The position numbers and the translations under genes were made by a program. DNA of 33,023 nucleotides, taken from Candidatus Coprocola pullicola (GTDB lineage: Bacteria > Bacillota > Clostridia > Lachnospirales > Anaerotignaceae). The DNA lies in assembly GCA_018715395.1 (NCBI GenBank), contig DVLQ01000146.1, positions 1 to 33,023 of the forward strand. The letters are read 5' to 3'. The notes beneath the pieces are model-generated. The model was not told the DNA's origin and made no database searches. It was given only the letters and a program-made list of their open reading frames with translations. Positions 16,900-26,100 of the stretch are shown piece by piece. Every line of letters begins with the position of its first letter. Positions within the stretch are counted from its first letter, which is position 1.

Positions 16900-17450
16900 A
16901 CTTCAGAAACCTCCGGCGCTATAATAAGTTCGACAATCAAAATATAGTAGCAGGAGGTTTTGTCAATCCATGACATAAGAAGTTTATCATATTGCAAATG
17001 GAGATATAAATATCATATTGTGTTTGTGCCTAAATATGACAGATAAGTAATATACAAAAAACGAAATGCCCATATTGAAAGAATATGAAGAGCAATAGCC
17101 CAGGTGTAAATATCGTAAAAACAGAATGTTGTTTAAATCATATACATATACTGATTAAGATTGCACTGCATTTGAATATATCTAGTTTTATGGGATATTT
17201 AAAGAATAAAAGTAGTTTAATGTTGACAGGTATGTAAATTTAAAATACAAGTATGAAAATCGCATTTTTGGTGTAGAAGATATTTTGTGGATACAGTAGG
17301 CAGATACGAAACAGCAATGAAAAAATACATCAAAAATCAGTTAGAAAATGATAGCATAAACAATCAAATCATTTTAAAAGAATTTACAGACCCGTTTATG
17401 GGTGAGTCGGTGAAATAAGACAAAAAAATGCCCCCAGTAGGGGGCAGCCG
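16900..17450 (+). mobile_element. Decayed IS200/IS605 element with tnpA remnant
   Basis: The left end has the inverted pair AAACCTCC...GGAGGTTTT (about 16908-16960). tnpA pieces follow from 16970 to 17418: WRYKYHIVFVPKYDR at the start and YFVDTVGRYETAMKKYIKNQ plus KEFTDPFMGES at the end, broken by several stops and frame changes. After the final stop comes the hairpin GCCCCC-AGTA-GGGGGC (17430-17445), typical of an IS200-type right end. It is on the opposite strand to the similar remnant at 14540-14985. The exact outer limits are uncertain. Confidence 0.75.
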
Positions 17451-17580
17451 AAGTTATAAATGTGGTTGTCAGACTATTCAATGCTCCTCTTAATGAGATG
17501 ATCACAAGAGATAGATCCTTATAAAGTCTGGTCAAACCATCCGTTGAACGAGTAGTTTTGATTATATTATAACCATTCTA

Positions 17581-17856
17581 TTATATTCTCTCCAAAGAAG
17601 CAAAAAACATTTCATAAGAGTCTTCCCAGCCTTCTCTTGGGTAGCTGGCACCGCCATTACAGCTTTTTAGTAAATTGGAAAAATATTCCTCCCCCTCTGC
17701 AAACAGTTCTCCCACAGTCATCGCAAATCCACTTTCTGTTGCCAGTTGGCAAAATGCCAATGCAGGGTCTTTTGCCTGTTTGGTTTCAAAAAGCATTTGT
17801 TTGAAAGCCTCATCTTTTTTTGCTTTTTCCAGCAGCTGAAATAACTTTTCATTCAT
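17581..17856 (-). CDS. Nif11-like leader/domain protein
   Basis: A 91-residue protein resembling the Nif11-like leader peptides of RiPP precursors. It has an N-terminal helical segment EKLFQLLEKAKKDEAFKQML, then DPALAFCQLATESGFAMTVGEL (the typical 'aleva-like LA..GF..t..EL' block), and a Gly-Gly site in LKSCNGGASYP. The tail after the GG is 23 residues, ends in EGWEDSYEMFFASLERI and has no Cys, so a lanthipeptide core is doubtful. The ORF track starts at 17886, but AGAGGGG precedes the ATG at 17856, 16 bases after the upstream dehydrogenase stop, so the two are probably co-transcribed. No maturation enzyme or exporter is visible nearby. Confidence 0.6.
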   Translation of the reverse strand: MNEKLFQLLEKAKKDEAFKQMLFETKQAKDPALAFCQLATESGFAMTVGELFAEGEEYFSNLLKSCNGGASYPREGWEDSYEMFFASLERI

Positions 17857-17872
17857 TTGCAACCCCTCTTTT

Positions 17873-18739
17873 CTATTCATTTTCATAAAACTGTATCAAC
17901 GCTTGTGTTCCCAGTTCTCCATCTCCGGCACGCTCCATAGTTTCATATGTATTGCGTACTACCTGTAATACATTCAAAAAAAGTCCTCTTTCTTCAGATT
18001 CTTCCATAGCAATGTTTAAATCCTTTACATAATGTTTGATAAAAAATCCCGGTGCAAAATCCCCTTTTAAAATTCTTGGCGCCATATATTCCATTTGCCA
18101 GCTACCCGCCGCACCTTTTGCAATACTCTCCAACATGGTTTTTAAATCCAATCCTACTCTTTCACCATATACCATTGCCTCACAAAGACCTGATATAACG
18201 CCTGCCAATGCAATTTGATTTGCCATTTTTGTATGTTGTCCACTACCGGCTTTTCCTTGATAGACAATATTTTTGCCCATGGCTTCAAAAATATCTTTGC
18301 AATGATCAAATACTTCTTTTTCTCCTCCAACCATAATCGAAAGAGAGCCTTGTTCTGCCGCAATATCTCCTCCGGAAACTGGAGCATCCAGTGCAAAAAC
18401 CCCTTTTTGTTTTGCTTGTTCATATATTTTTACAGACAATTTGGGGCTTGTTGTTGTCATATCAATAACATAAGCTCCCTTTTTGACATTTTCTAAAATA
18501 CCCTCTTTTGCAAAATATACTTCTTGCACATCTTTAGGATATCCTACCATGGTAATCACAGCGTCTTTATCTTTGACACAATCTGCTATGGTATCGCACC
18601 ACAAAGCCCCTTGTTCTATAATAGGTAAAGCTTTTTGCTTTGTTCTTGTATAAATAGAAACAGAAAAACCTTTTTTAAGCAAATTTGCCGCCATGGATTT
18701 GCCCATTACACCAATTCCAATAAAACCTATGTTTTTCAT
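17873..18739 (-). CDS. NAD(P)-dependent beta-hydroxyacid dehydrogenase (3-hydroxyisobutyrate dehydrogenase/GarR type)
   Basis: Oxidoreductase that interconverts a beta-hydroxyacid and its semialdehyde. 288 residues, the family's standard length. The N-terminal Rossmann motif is IGFIGIGVMGKSMAANLLKKG. The substrate-binding motif is DAPVSGGDIAAEQGSLSIMVGG, and the catalytic Lys lies in GSGQHTKMANQ. The C-terminal all-helical dimerisation domain follows. The exact substrate (3-hydroxyisobutyrate, tartronate semialdehyde or succinic semialdehyde) cannot be told. AAGGAG lies 8-10 bases before the ATG. The small Nif11-like gene follows closely on the same strand. Confidence 0.9.
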   Translation of the reverse strand: MKNIGFIGIGVMGKSMAANLLKKGFSVSIYTRTKQKALPIIEQGALWCDTIADCVKDKDAVITMVGYPKDVQEVYFAKEGILENVKKGAYVIDMTTTSPKLSVKIYEQAKQKGVFALDAPVSGGDIAAEQGSLSIMVGGEKEVFDHCKDIFEAMGKNIVYQGKAGSGQHTKMANQIALAGVISGLCEAMVYGERVGLDLKTMLESIAKGAAGSWQMEYMAPRILKGDFAPGFFIKHYVKDLNIAMEESEERGLFLNVLQVVRNTYETMERAGDGELGTQALIQFYENE

Positions 18740-18860
18740 ATGATTTCACTCCTTTTTCTTTTCTACATACATTCATATAACATAAAAAACACTGAAAATA
18801 TTGCCCACTGTCAAAAAAATCTTCTATTTTCGCCTTTTAGGCTTTTTTAAAATATTCTCA

Positions 18861-19111
18861 GGTTCTATTCGCTTAATATAAAAATACAGAAATTTGTGAC
18901 AAATATATTTTTGATATCCATAATACTCTTTCCCATAACGATAAAGGCAATGACAAAAACAATGCCCACAAGAAATGATAAAATCTTTCAAAGTAATTTT
19001 TATATTTATGTATAAAAACAGCTCTTTTGTGTAAGAATCAGTATTTTAATTTGTTTTATTATACTTTCAATAAGGAGATATTTGCCTATATCATTTTAAT
19101 ATAACAGAATC
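18861..19111. mobile_element. MITE-like IS derivative, copy C (251 bp)
   Basis: Begins GGTTCTATTCGCTTAATATA and ends TCATTTTAATATAACAGAATC. The interior is collinear with copy B at 5384-5638 (AATATATTTTTGATA, ATCTTT.AAAGTAATTTTTATA, ACTTTCAATAA) and has no transposase sequence. It lies in the gap between the dehydrogenase promoter region and the glycosyltransferase 3' end. Confidence 0.7.
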
Positions 19112-19119
19112 TATTTTCA

Positions 19120-19178
19120 GCAAAGGAGATTGATTCATGGTTTCAAAACCTTCAAATACTCTCCTTTGCCAAAAGTGA
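19120..19178 (+). other. Stem-loop enclosing an RBS and a 13-codon frame
   Basis: A perfect 10-bp inverted repeat GCAAAGGAGA (19120-19129) / TCTCCTTTGC (19160-19169), with a second inner palindrome GGTTTCAAAACC. The left arm contains AAGGAG, followed by ATG at 19137 and a short frame MVSKPSNTLLCQK ending at 19178. The stem would mask the ribosome-binding site. There is no T-tract, so it is not a standard terminator. Function unknown; it may be chance. Confidence 0.3.
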
Positions 19179-19284
19179 ACGTCTGTGTAGTTTTTTATTC
19201 GGAAATATTTTGTTTTTCAGCCATTTTAGTAAAAATGGGTTGATAGACAATCTGATTTTCTGTATCTTTTTTTACAAAACATCA

Positions 19285-20883
19285 TTATTTTTGGGATAAT
19301 TGTTCCATCCATTGTTGTACTTCTTTATCCTCTGGAGAAAGTTTCAAAAGACGTTGTACTAAATCTAATGCCTCTTGTTTCATAGCCGGCTCTTTCATAA
19401 CTGTTTTGACATTTTCTTTTGCATTTTCTATTAATTGCTGTATTTTTTGGTTTTTTTGCTGTGCTTTTTCCATTTCTTTTTGCAAATCTTGTTTGCCTTC
19501 AGGAGTAGAGGCAATTTGCTGTATCACCAATTTTTTTACATTTGCAGGCAATGTTTGAATATGATTTTGTAAAAAGTTGTAAGCGTCTTGTGCCGCCTTT
19601 TGCTGCTCTGACGTACCTTCCTTTCTTCTTTTGCTGAGTATAGGATAATATTGTGCTAAAGAAATATTTGCTTCTCGCATATAATTGCATTGTATCACTG
19701 TCACAAAAAAATTAAAAAGCTGATAGCTTGTTATCTTTTCAAAATCAACGGCTTTCAACAATTCTCCGGCTTTTTTAAAATCCTTTAAAGCCATATAAGA
19801 ACGTATTTGCATCTGCTTCATATATTCTTTTGCACTGATGCTGGCGTATCGAATGGAGGTTGTGCGCATTAAAAATAAATCCAACTGTCCTTTTTCATAT
19901 TTTTCTACCAATTCAAAATACCGTTCTATCATTTTTAATGCAGGGTTATATTGTTTTTGCTGAAATAAACAAGCACTTTGTATAAAACGAATGTCCATTT
20001 CAAAAAGCTGACATCTTTTATCTGTAAAAAACTTCAAATAATCTTTACAAATTTTTAATGCCTTTTCTTTTTCATTCTGTCCCCAATAGTAAGCCGCTAC
20101 CTTTACAAACGCTCCAGGGGCAAACATATTTTTTACATTTTGATACATCACTTCTTCTGTAACACGAATAATGTCGGCAAAAATTTCTTTTTTGACCACA
20201 TCTTGCTCTACCAACAAATGTACCAATACCCTTAAATCTCGTAAATTATTTTCCTTTAATGTTTTTTCCAGTAAAGAGGCGTTTCTGTATTTTTTCTCTT
20301 TTCTCTTTTTTTCATCTTCAAAAGCATATCCATCATGATAAAGTGTCAAATCAAATGTATAAGTTGGTTCCATATAAGGCACAGATTCGTGTATCATACC
20401 CACATATCTTGGATGTAAGTCACTGCGAAATACCCTATAATCTAAAAATTCGGAACTTTCTCCATGATATTGTTTCAGGCTTTCACAACTTCTGCACTGC
20501 TTTGCATCAAAACAATTTTTCTTTTTTATAAAACATCCTCTATAATGAAATCTTTCTTCACTTGTAAAAAATTTAACCAAATGAGAAACGTCTTCTACCA
20601 ATTCCTCATCGGCGTCAATCACCATAATCCACTCGCCTCTTGCCTGCTCCAAGCCTACATTACGAGCAGCAGAAAAATCATTGCACCATTGAAAATGAAG
20701 CACTTTATCAGCATATTTTTCAGCAATCTTTATGCTTTTATCTGTAGAGCCTGTATCTGTTACAATCACTTCACAAGGAAGCTGTTCTCTCAAAGGCGTC
20801 AAAGATTTTAGACATCTTTCCAAGCATCTTTCTTCATTTTTTACAATCATGCAAATGGATAAACTAATCTTTTCCTGTTCCAT
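19285..20883 (-). CDS. Family 2 glycosyltransferase with C-terminal helical/TPR-like region
   Basis: A 532-residue GT-A fold glycosyltransferase. The N-terminal ~110 residues carry the hallmark SICMIVKNEERCLERCLKSL, the nucleotide-binding VIVTDTGSTDKS, NDFSAARNVGLEQARGEWI and the DXD-like metal motif VIDADEE. The middle region has YRVFRSDLHPRYVGMIHE. The C-terminal ~300 residues are helical with repeat-like units (for example AKEYMKQMQIRSYMALKDFKKAGELL), consistent with TPRs as found in SunS/GT2-TPR proteins, and end in a Lys/Gln-rich segment. There is no transmembrane helix. It probably glycosylates a protein or cell-surface glycan; the acceptor is unknown. The start is supported by AGGAGG 5 bases before the ATG. 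It stands alone on the minus strand. Confidence 0.9.
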   Translation of the reverse strand: MEQEKISLSICMIVKNEERCLERCLKSLTPLREQLPCEVIVTDTGSTDKSIKIAEKYADKVLHFQWCNDFSAARNVGLEQARGEWIMVIDADEELVEDVSHLVKFFTSEERFHYRGCFIKKKNCFDAKQCRSCESLKQYHGESSEFLDYRVFRSDLHPRYVGMIHESVPYMEPTYTFDLTLYHDGYAFEDEKKRKEKKYRNASLLEKTLKENNLRDLRVLVHLLVEQDVVKKEIFADIIRVTEEVMYQNVKNMFAPGAFVKVAAYYWGQNEKEKALKICKDYLKFFTDKRCQLFEMDIRFIQSACLFQQKQYNPALKMIERYFELVEKYEKGQLDLFLMRTTSIRYASISAKEYMKQMQIRSYMALKDFKKAGELLKAVDFEKITSYQLFNFFVTVIQCNYMREANISLAQYYPILSKRRKEGTSEQQKAAQDAYNFLQNHIQTLPANVKKLVIQQIASTPEGKQDLQKEMEKAQQKNQKIQQLIENAKENVKTVMKEPAMKQEALDLVQRLLKLSPEDKEVQQWMEQLSQK

Positions 20884-21183
20884 AAGTTCCTCCTCTTATC
20901 CTATGCCGCTTTTGGCTACTTTTTAAGTATAAAAATTATTATCATTAGTATAAGCAATTTTCACTTTACAATACCTCAATGCATGCAAGATACTGGTATT
21001 TAACAAAACTGTCCAAGAGTTTAGCTATGCTAAATCCTTCTTTTTTTTAAAAAAAGAAACATTTTAATACAATATATTTTTACCATAATTCTACAATATT
21101 TTTTTATCATATGCAAATTTTTATCATTTATTTTGAATATTAAAAAAATTTCATAAAAAAGGGATATTTAAAAAAATATCCCC

Positions 21184-21380
21184 AAAGTGTAAACAAACTA
21201 TTTTTACAAATGTATTACAGCCAAAAGATTTGGCAAACAAAGTGTTTTACAAATAAAATCCATAGACAGAATTTACTGCTGACAAGCAAAGTAATGTATT
21301 TGGAGTGATTTATATCCTTGAAGCAAACTGTTTATACTTTTATCTGCTCGTCACAATCTTTGATGAATGGTTGCTGGCTC
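21184..21380 (+). repeat. Interspersed repeat copy, diverged
   Basis: Begins AAAGTGTAAACAAACTATTT, contains ATCCATAGACAGAATTTACT and AGCAAACTGTTTATACTTTT, and ends near GATGAATGGTTGCTGGCTCC. The left end abuts a strong palindrome, GGGATATTTAAAAAAATATCCC. It is less conserved than the 4130 and 4461 copies. Confidence 0.7.
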
Positions 21381-21394
21381 CCTCAATATGTTTT

Positions 21395-21767
21395 TCAAAA
21401 ATATCTCCTTTCTATCGCCTTTAAAATCCCATAAATAAAAATCTTTTGTCTAATTCTGCGCCATTGTTTTTTGTAGGAAGCTATGCCATATACAATATTT
21501 TGACAACTGCTTTTACAATATACCCATTTTTCATTGATTTGTATAAAACTATCTCCTAACACTACAGAACTTGTCATTATAATGGTATTCCCTGTTGCTA
21601 AAGCACCTGATTTTTGTGATGTTCCTATAAGTTTTTTCAGTTCTACAGTTCTATTATATCTGTCATAATAGATTTTTGTAATGCCTTTTTTTGTTTTAGC
21701 TTTTTGAGCTACAAATGAGTTGTCTCTACATCATTGCTTTTTTCATATGATCAAATATTTTTTCCAT
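21395..21767 (-). pseudogene. Decayed hypothetical gene
   Basis: The minus strand reads MEKIFDHMKKAMM from an ATG at 21767, then shifts frame into an open stretch that ends at 21395 (VAQKAKTKKGITKIYYDRYN ... GALATGNTIIMTSSVVLGD ... INEKWVYCKSSCQNIVYGI). The combined product would be ~115 residues. The ORF track shows only the last 60. Composition is less biased than the surrounding shadows, so this may be a real small gene broken by one frameshift. I recognise no family. Confidence 0.3.
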
Positions 21768-21791
21768 GACCATTTCTTTTTTTAATATTAC

Positions 21792-23248
21792 CATTCTGTT
21801 ACATTAAAATGATATAAATAACAGCTTCTTATTGAAGGTACAATAAAATGAACTAAACCACAGTTTCTCACAGAAAGGAGCAGTTTTCTATATATAAATA
21901 TAAAAATTACCTTTAAAGATTTTACTATTTCCTTTTCTGATTCTTTTTGGCATTATAGAAAAAATAAATACGAACATCAAAAATATATTTGTCGCAAATG
22001 TCACCATCCATTTACTTGAAAGCCTAATAAAATAAAAACTTCTGACAAAGCCTATTCCAAATGCCCTATTTGTACCAGAAATATTTTTGTTTGGCACAAA
22101 CACGACTCTTCTATTCATTTTAAGTGTCATTCTGTCTGGACATTCCATTCAAGTGCCGGTTTTGGAAAACTTTTTGCTAAACAAATGCAAATAATTTTAA
22201 CAATACCAGCAGTATAGACAGGGATACTTATCATAAAGTCAAGCTATCGTTCATTTGAACTTTTGCAAAAAGAAGTTTTCTGATTTTACCAATGCTGCTT
22301 TTAAAAGATTTCGTTTTGTACCAAGTTTATATACTCTTACGCTTTACTTTGAGGCTTGTTGCTCTCTTGGACAGATACAAAGCTTATGAAACAAGCATAT
22401 GTCTGTTTGCGTTTTTCACGTTTCTATTTATCGTTGGATTGGTCATTTTGCTTCTTTTTTCAGAACTATTTCTCAATTCTTTCTGTAAAAGTCTGACCTG
22501 TACTCTGAGCAATGGCACACTGACGAAACTGGTATTAAAATCAAAAGACAGCAGCATTGGATATTGCTGTATTACCAAACAAGGATTGTAATTGCTTTTT
22601 GTTTGTCTAGTACAAGAAATAGCAATACTGTTCTTATACTCTTTAAAAAGCCACGCAATGCCACAGATACATTTTCTCTTACCATTGTTACAGATTAATA
22701 TTGTCAATATTAGTTGACATATTTTTATCAAAGATATCGCTGGCTATGCTGCCAGTTCCAAAGTCTGATAATCATGTTTCCACTTTGTCATAGTAGGAAG
22801 CTTGGCATTGGCGGAGCAGATCCTCCTGTTGTTCCAATAACTGATGATTACTCTTGATACTTATCATCTACCGCTTATGTTTGTCTATACTAAATCAAAT
22901 CATACTGTTTACAATTGCTGCGTGATGATATCAGTAATAATATGATAGAACCCATAAAACTTTTAAAGCTTGATACAAGACGAAAAAATGATTGCATTGT
23001 TTTAAATCTGCTTTGGATATCATTTCTAATTTTCTGTTTTATTATCATTTTATCCATAGCCATTCTTATTTGTACGAACGAGCATCTGTTTCTATTGCAG
23101 GTATTGTATATACTCAACAACAAGCAAAGCATCAATTTTTATTTTTAAAAAATTTTTTAGGTGTTGGCTTTTATTTGTATGCTCTTTTTTAAAATTACAT
23201 TTTTAAAATTTTTTTACATTTTTATTTTCATATTAAATTAACATAATC
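21792..23248 (+). mobile_element. Decayed full-length IS, likely parent of the MITE-like copies (1457 bp)
   Basis: The ends (CATTCTGTTACATTAAAATG and ATTAAATTAACATAATC) match copies A-D. The interior carries a transposase broken by many stops on the plus strand. There is an N-terminal zinc-ribbon-like KYICRKCHHPFT near 21970-22010, a second Cys pair CPICTRN and FKCHSVW, a central degraded region with several alternative frames (22292-22591, 22992-23192), and a C-terminal block DIISNFLFYYHFIHSHSYLY like the (Y/F)YNFIRPHS box that ends DDE transposases. It abuts the csoR stop codon by 5 bases. I cannot assign the IS family with certainty. Confidence 0.7.
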
Positions 23249-23252
23249 AATA

Positions 23253-23513
23253 TTACTTCAATTTATCAATAATATCAATCAATTCATCTATTTTTTTGTC
23301 TTCCTGTCCTGTCTGGAAAGCATCTTTGACACAGCATTTCATGTGTGCGCGCAATATTTCTTTGTTTGCCTTTCTGAGTATGGCGTCCGTTGCCAGTATT
23401 TGATTTGAAATATCTACACAATATCTGTCTTCTTCTACCATTTTTAAAATGCCGTCAATTTGTCCCCTTGCCGTTTTGAGCAATCGAACAATCTGTTTTT
23501 GATCTGCCTTCAT
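23253..23513 (-). CDS. csoR: Copper-sensing transcriptional repressor CsoR
   Basis: All-helical Cu(I)-responsive repressor of 86 residues. It has the family pattern QIVRLLKTARGQIDGILKMVEEDRYCVDI, and the Cu(I) ligands are the Cys in RYCVDI and the His and Cys in RAHMKCCV (C-H-C set). Apo-CsoR binds the operator and Cu(I) releases it. The gene lies 11 bases downstream of copA on the same strand, so the repressor is transcribed with the exporter it controls. A candidate operator is at 26077-26098. RcnR/FrmR relatives are alternatives, but the ligand set and the copA linkage favour copper. Confidence 0.92.
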   Translation of the reverse strand: MKADQKQIVRLLKTARGQIDGILKMVEEDRYCVDISNQILATDAILRKANKEILRAHMKCCVKDAFQTGQEDKKIDELIDIIDKLK

Positions 23514-23524
23514 ATACTTTCTCC

Positions 23525-23731
23525 TTATTGCACATCAACAACTGTATAGCCTGCATCTGTAACAGCTTTTACAAGAGTTTCTTGGCTAATTTCCTTTGTG
23601 GAAGAAACAGTTGCCGTTTTATTATCCAGGCTCACCTCTGCTGTCACCCCGTCTATGGCATTTAATGCCTGCTCCACTCTGGATGTGCAATGTCCGCACA
23701 TCATTCCTTCAATAGTCAATACTTTTTTCAT
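23525..23731 (-). CDS. copZ: Candidate internally initiated CopZ-like copper chaperone
   Basis: The last 68 codons of copA form a complete CopZ-type domain, [20 protein letters not shown] onward, with the Cu-binding GMMCGHC loop. Directly upstream, within the copA frame, stands AGGAGG with an 8-base gap to this ATG (minus strand). In related operons copZ is a separate gene next to copA. Either the stop between them was lost, or both a fusion and a free chaperone are made. Internal initiation is inference from the Shine-Dalgarno site alone. Confidence 0.45.
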   Translation of the reverse strand: MKKVLTIEGMMCGHCTSRVEQALNAIDGVTAEVSLDNKTATVSSTKEISQETLVKAVTDAGYTVVDVQ

Positions 23732-26059
23732 TTTCCATTCCTCCTTATTTTCCCTTTTTTCACTATTTTGTATTTTGATTGTCCGCCCTTTTTCTTTTCT
23801 AAAATCAGGCTGAAACAATTTTAAACGCAAAGCGTTTGTTACCACAAATACAGAACTAAAGCTCATTGCCGCCGCGGCAAACATAGGATTGAGTTTCCAG
23901 CCCAACGCCGTATAAAACACCCCTGCCGCCAAAGGAATGCCAATGGCATTGTAAAAAAACGCCCAAAACAAATTTTGTTTGATATTTCGTATCACAGCAC
24001 GGCTTAGCTGTATTGCCGCTACCGCATCTAATAAATCGCTTTTCATCAATACAATGTCTGCCGATTCTATAGCAACATCTGTACCAGCGCCAATGGCAAC
24101 GCCTACATCAGCTCTGGCTAATGCAGGAGCATCGTTGATACCATCACCAATCATAGCCACCTTTTTCCCTTGCCGCTGTATTTGTCTGACTTGTTTTTCT
24201 TTATCTTGAGGCAGAACCTCCGCCACAACATTTGTCAGATTCACTTGCTTTGCAATGGCTTGTGCTGTTTGTTGATTATCTCCTGTGAGCATGACAACAT
24301 CAATGCCCATATCGTGGAATTTTGCAATGGCTTCTTTACTGGTATCCTTCACCACATCAGCCACTGCTATCACTCCCAAAAGCTTTTTATCCTCTGCAAA
24401 ATACAAAGGCGTTTTTCCTTCCTTAGCCAGAGCTTCTCCTTTTTGAAAAAGAATGTCTTGCTCAATTTTTTCTGCTTTCATCATTTTCATATTACCCGCA
24501 ATGACTTTTTTTCCAAAAACATCTGCTTTAATACCTTGCCCGGCAATGGCTTCAAAATTTTCTCCATTTTCAACAGCAATATTTTTTTCTTTTGCATACT
24601 TAACAATGGCTTCCGAAAGCGGATGTTCAGAAAGCTGCTCTACCGCCATAGCACTTTTTAATAATCTATTTTGAAATACGCCTTCTGCTAAAAGGATATC
24701 TGTCACTTTTGGCTTACCTTCTGTCACAGTTCCTGTTTTATCCAGTATCACTGTATCAATTTCGTGAGCAATTTCCAAGCTTTCTGCAGATTTTATCAAA
24801 ATACCGTTTTCCGCTCCCTTTCCTGTACCAACCATAATGGCTGTGGGTGTTGCCAAGCCTAGAGCGCAAGGGCAGGATATGACAAGCACCGCAATACCTA
24901 TAGAAAGAGCAAAGCTAAATGGATATCCCAATAATAGCCACACAATCATTGCAATCACAGCAATGGCAATCACTACCGGAACAAATATACCGCTGACTTT
25001 GTCTGCTAATTTTGCAATGGGAGCCTTGGAAGCACTAGCTTCTTCTACCAATTGTACAATTTGAGACAATGTGGTATCACTTCCTACTTTTTCTGCCTGA
25101 AATTTAAAATAACCTGTTTTATTTACTGTAGCTCCTATCACAGTATCCCCTATATTTTTTTCCACAGGAATGCTTTCTCCTGTCAATGCAGATTCATCCA
25201 CTGCCGAAAAACCTTCTACAACAATACCATCTACCGGTATACTTTGACCAGGGCGTACTACAATGATATCTCCTTTTTGTACCTGTTCTATAGGAACCTC
25301 TATTTCTGCTCCGTTTTTGAATATGGTAGCCTTTTTTGGAGCCAAGTCCAATAGCTTTGTAATGGCTTCTGATGTTTTTCCTTTTGAGCGCGTTTCCATA
25401 TATTTTCCTACTGTAATCAAAGTCAATATCATACCTGCTGATTCAAAATAAAATTCCATACCATAGCTGTGAGCCATTTGCATATCGCCATGCCCCATAT
25501 AATAGCCTATGGCATAAATGGCTCCGACACTATATACAAAAGCTGCTGTTGCTCCCAATGCAATCAAAGAATCCATATTAGGGGAACGATGCCATATTGC
25601 TTGAAAGCCTGTAGAAAAATATTTTCTGTTTAAATATAATATGGGCAATGTTAAAAACAGTTGTGTTAATGCAAATGACATCATATTTTCATGTCCCGAC
25701 AATATTTCAGGCAAAGGCATTCCCATCATATGCCCCATAGAAATATAAAATAACGGCACTAAAAATAGAAAAGACCAAATCAGTCTTTTTTTCATACTTT
25801 CCATTTCAGACTGTGCAATATTTTCCACCGGTATAGAACTATTTTCCGCCCCATGCACCTTTGCGCCATAGCCTCCTTGTTCTACAGCTTTTATAATTTC
25901 ATCATCTGTCAATTTTGTATCTTCATACTCCACTGTCATAGAATTTTGCAGTAAATTGACATTAACAGAACAAACACCCTGTAATTTTCCAACACTTCTT
26001 TCCACATGAGCACTGCAAGCGCTGCAAGTCATACCGGTTACATCAAATTTTTGTTTCAT
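23525..26059 (-). CDS. copA: Copper-exporting P1B-type ATPase CopA with fused C-terminal CopZ-like domain
   Basis: Cu(I) efflux pump, 844 residues from the preferred start. The N-terminal heavy-metal-binding domain (GMTCSAC, residues 1-70) is followed by six to eight membrane helices with the CPC ion motif ([13 protein letters not shown], about residue 396), phosphorylation motif DKTGTVTEG (about 440), HP motif SEHPLSEAI and hinge [16 protein letters not shown] (about 638). Residues 777-844 are a second HMA domain (GMMCGHC). It is preceded by an internal AGGAGG and ATG, so it looks like a copZ gene joined in frame. The ORF track starts at 26077, but that codon lies inside the CsoR operator, and GAGGTG precedes the ATG at 26059. 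The operon is copA-csoR. Confidence 0.93.
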   Translation of the reverse strand: MKQKFDVTGMTCSACSAHVERSVGKLQGVCSVNVNLLQNSMTVEYEDTKLTDDEIIKAVEQGGYGAKVHGAENSSIPVENIAQSEMESMKKRLIWSFLFLVPLFYISMGHMMGMPLPEILSGHENMMSFALTQLFLTLPILYLNRKYFSTGFQAIWHRSPNMDSLIALGATAAFVYSVGAIYAIGYYMGHGDMQMAHSYGMEFYFESAGMILTLITVGKYMETRSKGKTSEAITKLLDLAPKKATIFKNGAEIEVPIEQVQKGDIIVVRPGQSIPVDGIVVEGFSAVDESALTGESIPVEKNIGDTVIGATVNKTGYFKFQAEKVGSDTTLSQIVQLVEEASASKAPIAKLADKVSGIFVPVVIAIAVIAMIVWLLLGYPFSFALSIGIAVLVISCPCALGLATPTAIMVGTGKGAENGILIKSAESLEIAHEIDTVILDKTGTVTEGKPKVTDILLAEGVFQNRLLKSAMAVEQLSEHPLSEAIVKYAKEKNIAVENGENFEAIAGQGIKADVFGKKVIAGNMKMMKAEKIEQDILFQKGEALAKEGKTPLYFAEDKKLLGVIAVADVVKDTSKEAIAKFHDMGIDVVMLTGDNQQTAQAIAKQVNLTNVVAEVLPQDKEKQVRQIQRQGKKVAMIGDGINDAPALARADVGVAIGAGTDVAIESADIVLMKSDLLDAVAAIQLSRAVIRNIKQNLFWAFFYNAIGIPLAAGVFYTALGWKLNPMFAAAAMSFSSVFVVTNALRLKLFQPDFRKEKGRTIKIQNSEKRENKEEWKMKKVLTIEGMMCGHCTSRVEQALNAIDGVTAEVSLDNKTATVSSTKEISQETLVKAVTDAGYTVVDVQ

Positions 26060-26076
26060 ATTCATCACCTCTTCCA

Positions 26077-26098
26077 TACACCCCCCATAGGTATGGTA
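26077..26098 (-). promoter_or_regulatory. Candidate CsoR operator
   Basis: TACACCCCCCATAGGTATGG TA is GC-rich in an AT-rich surrounding, with a pseudo-palindromic ACC...GGT arrangement around CCCATAGG. This is like known CsoR sites of copZA operons (TACC..GGGGGTA type). It begins right after the -10 element of the copA promoter, so a bound repressor would block transcription. Confidence 0.65.
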
Positions 26099-26100
26099 TT

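Noticed and set aside
22292-22731. Overlapping ORFs on both strands inside the decayed IS
   Set aside because: They do not match a protein family as written and are chance frames of the broken transposase region.
24170-24661. 163-residue plus-strand ORF
   Set aside because: Antisense shadow of copA; Cys/His/Phe-rich composition without an RBS.
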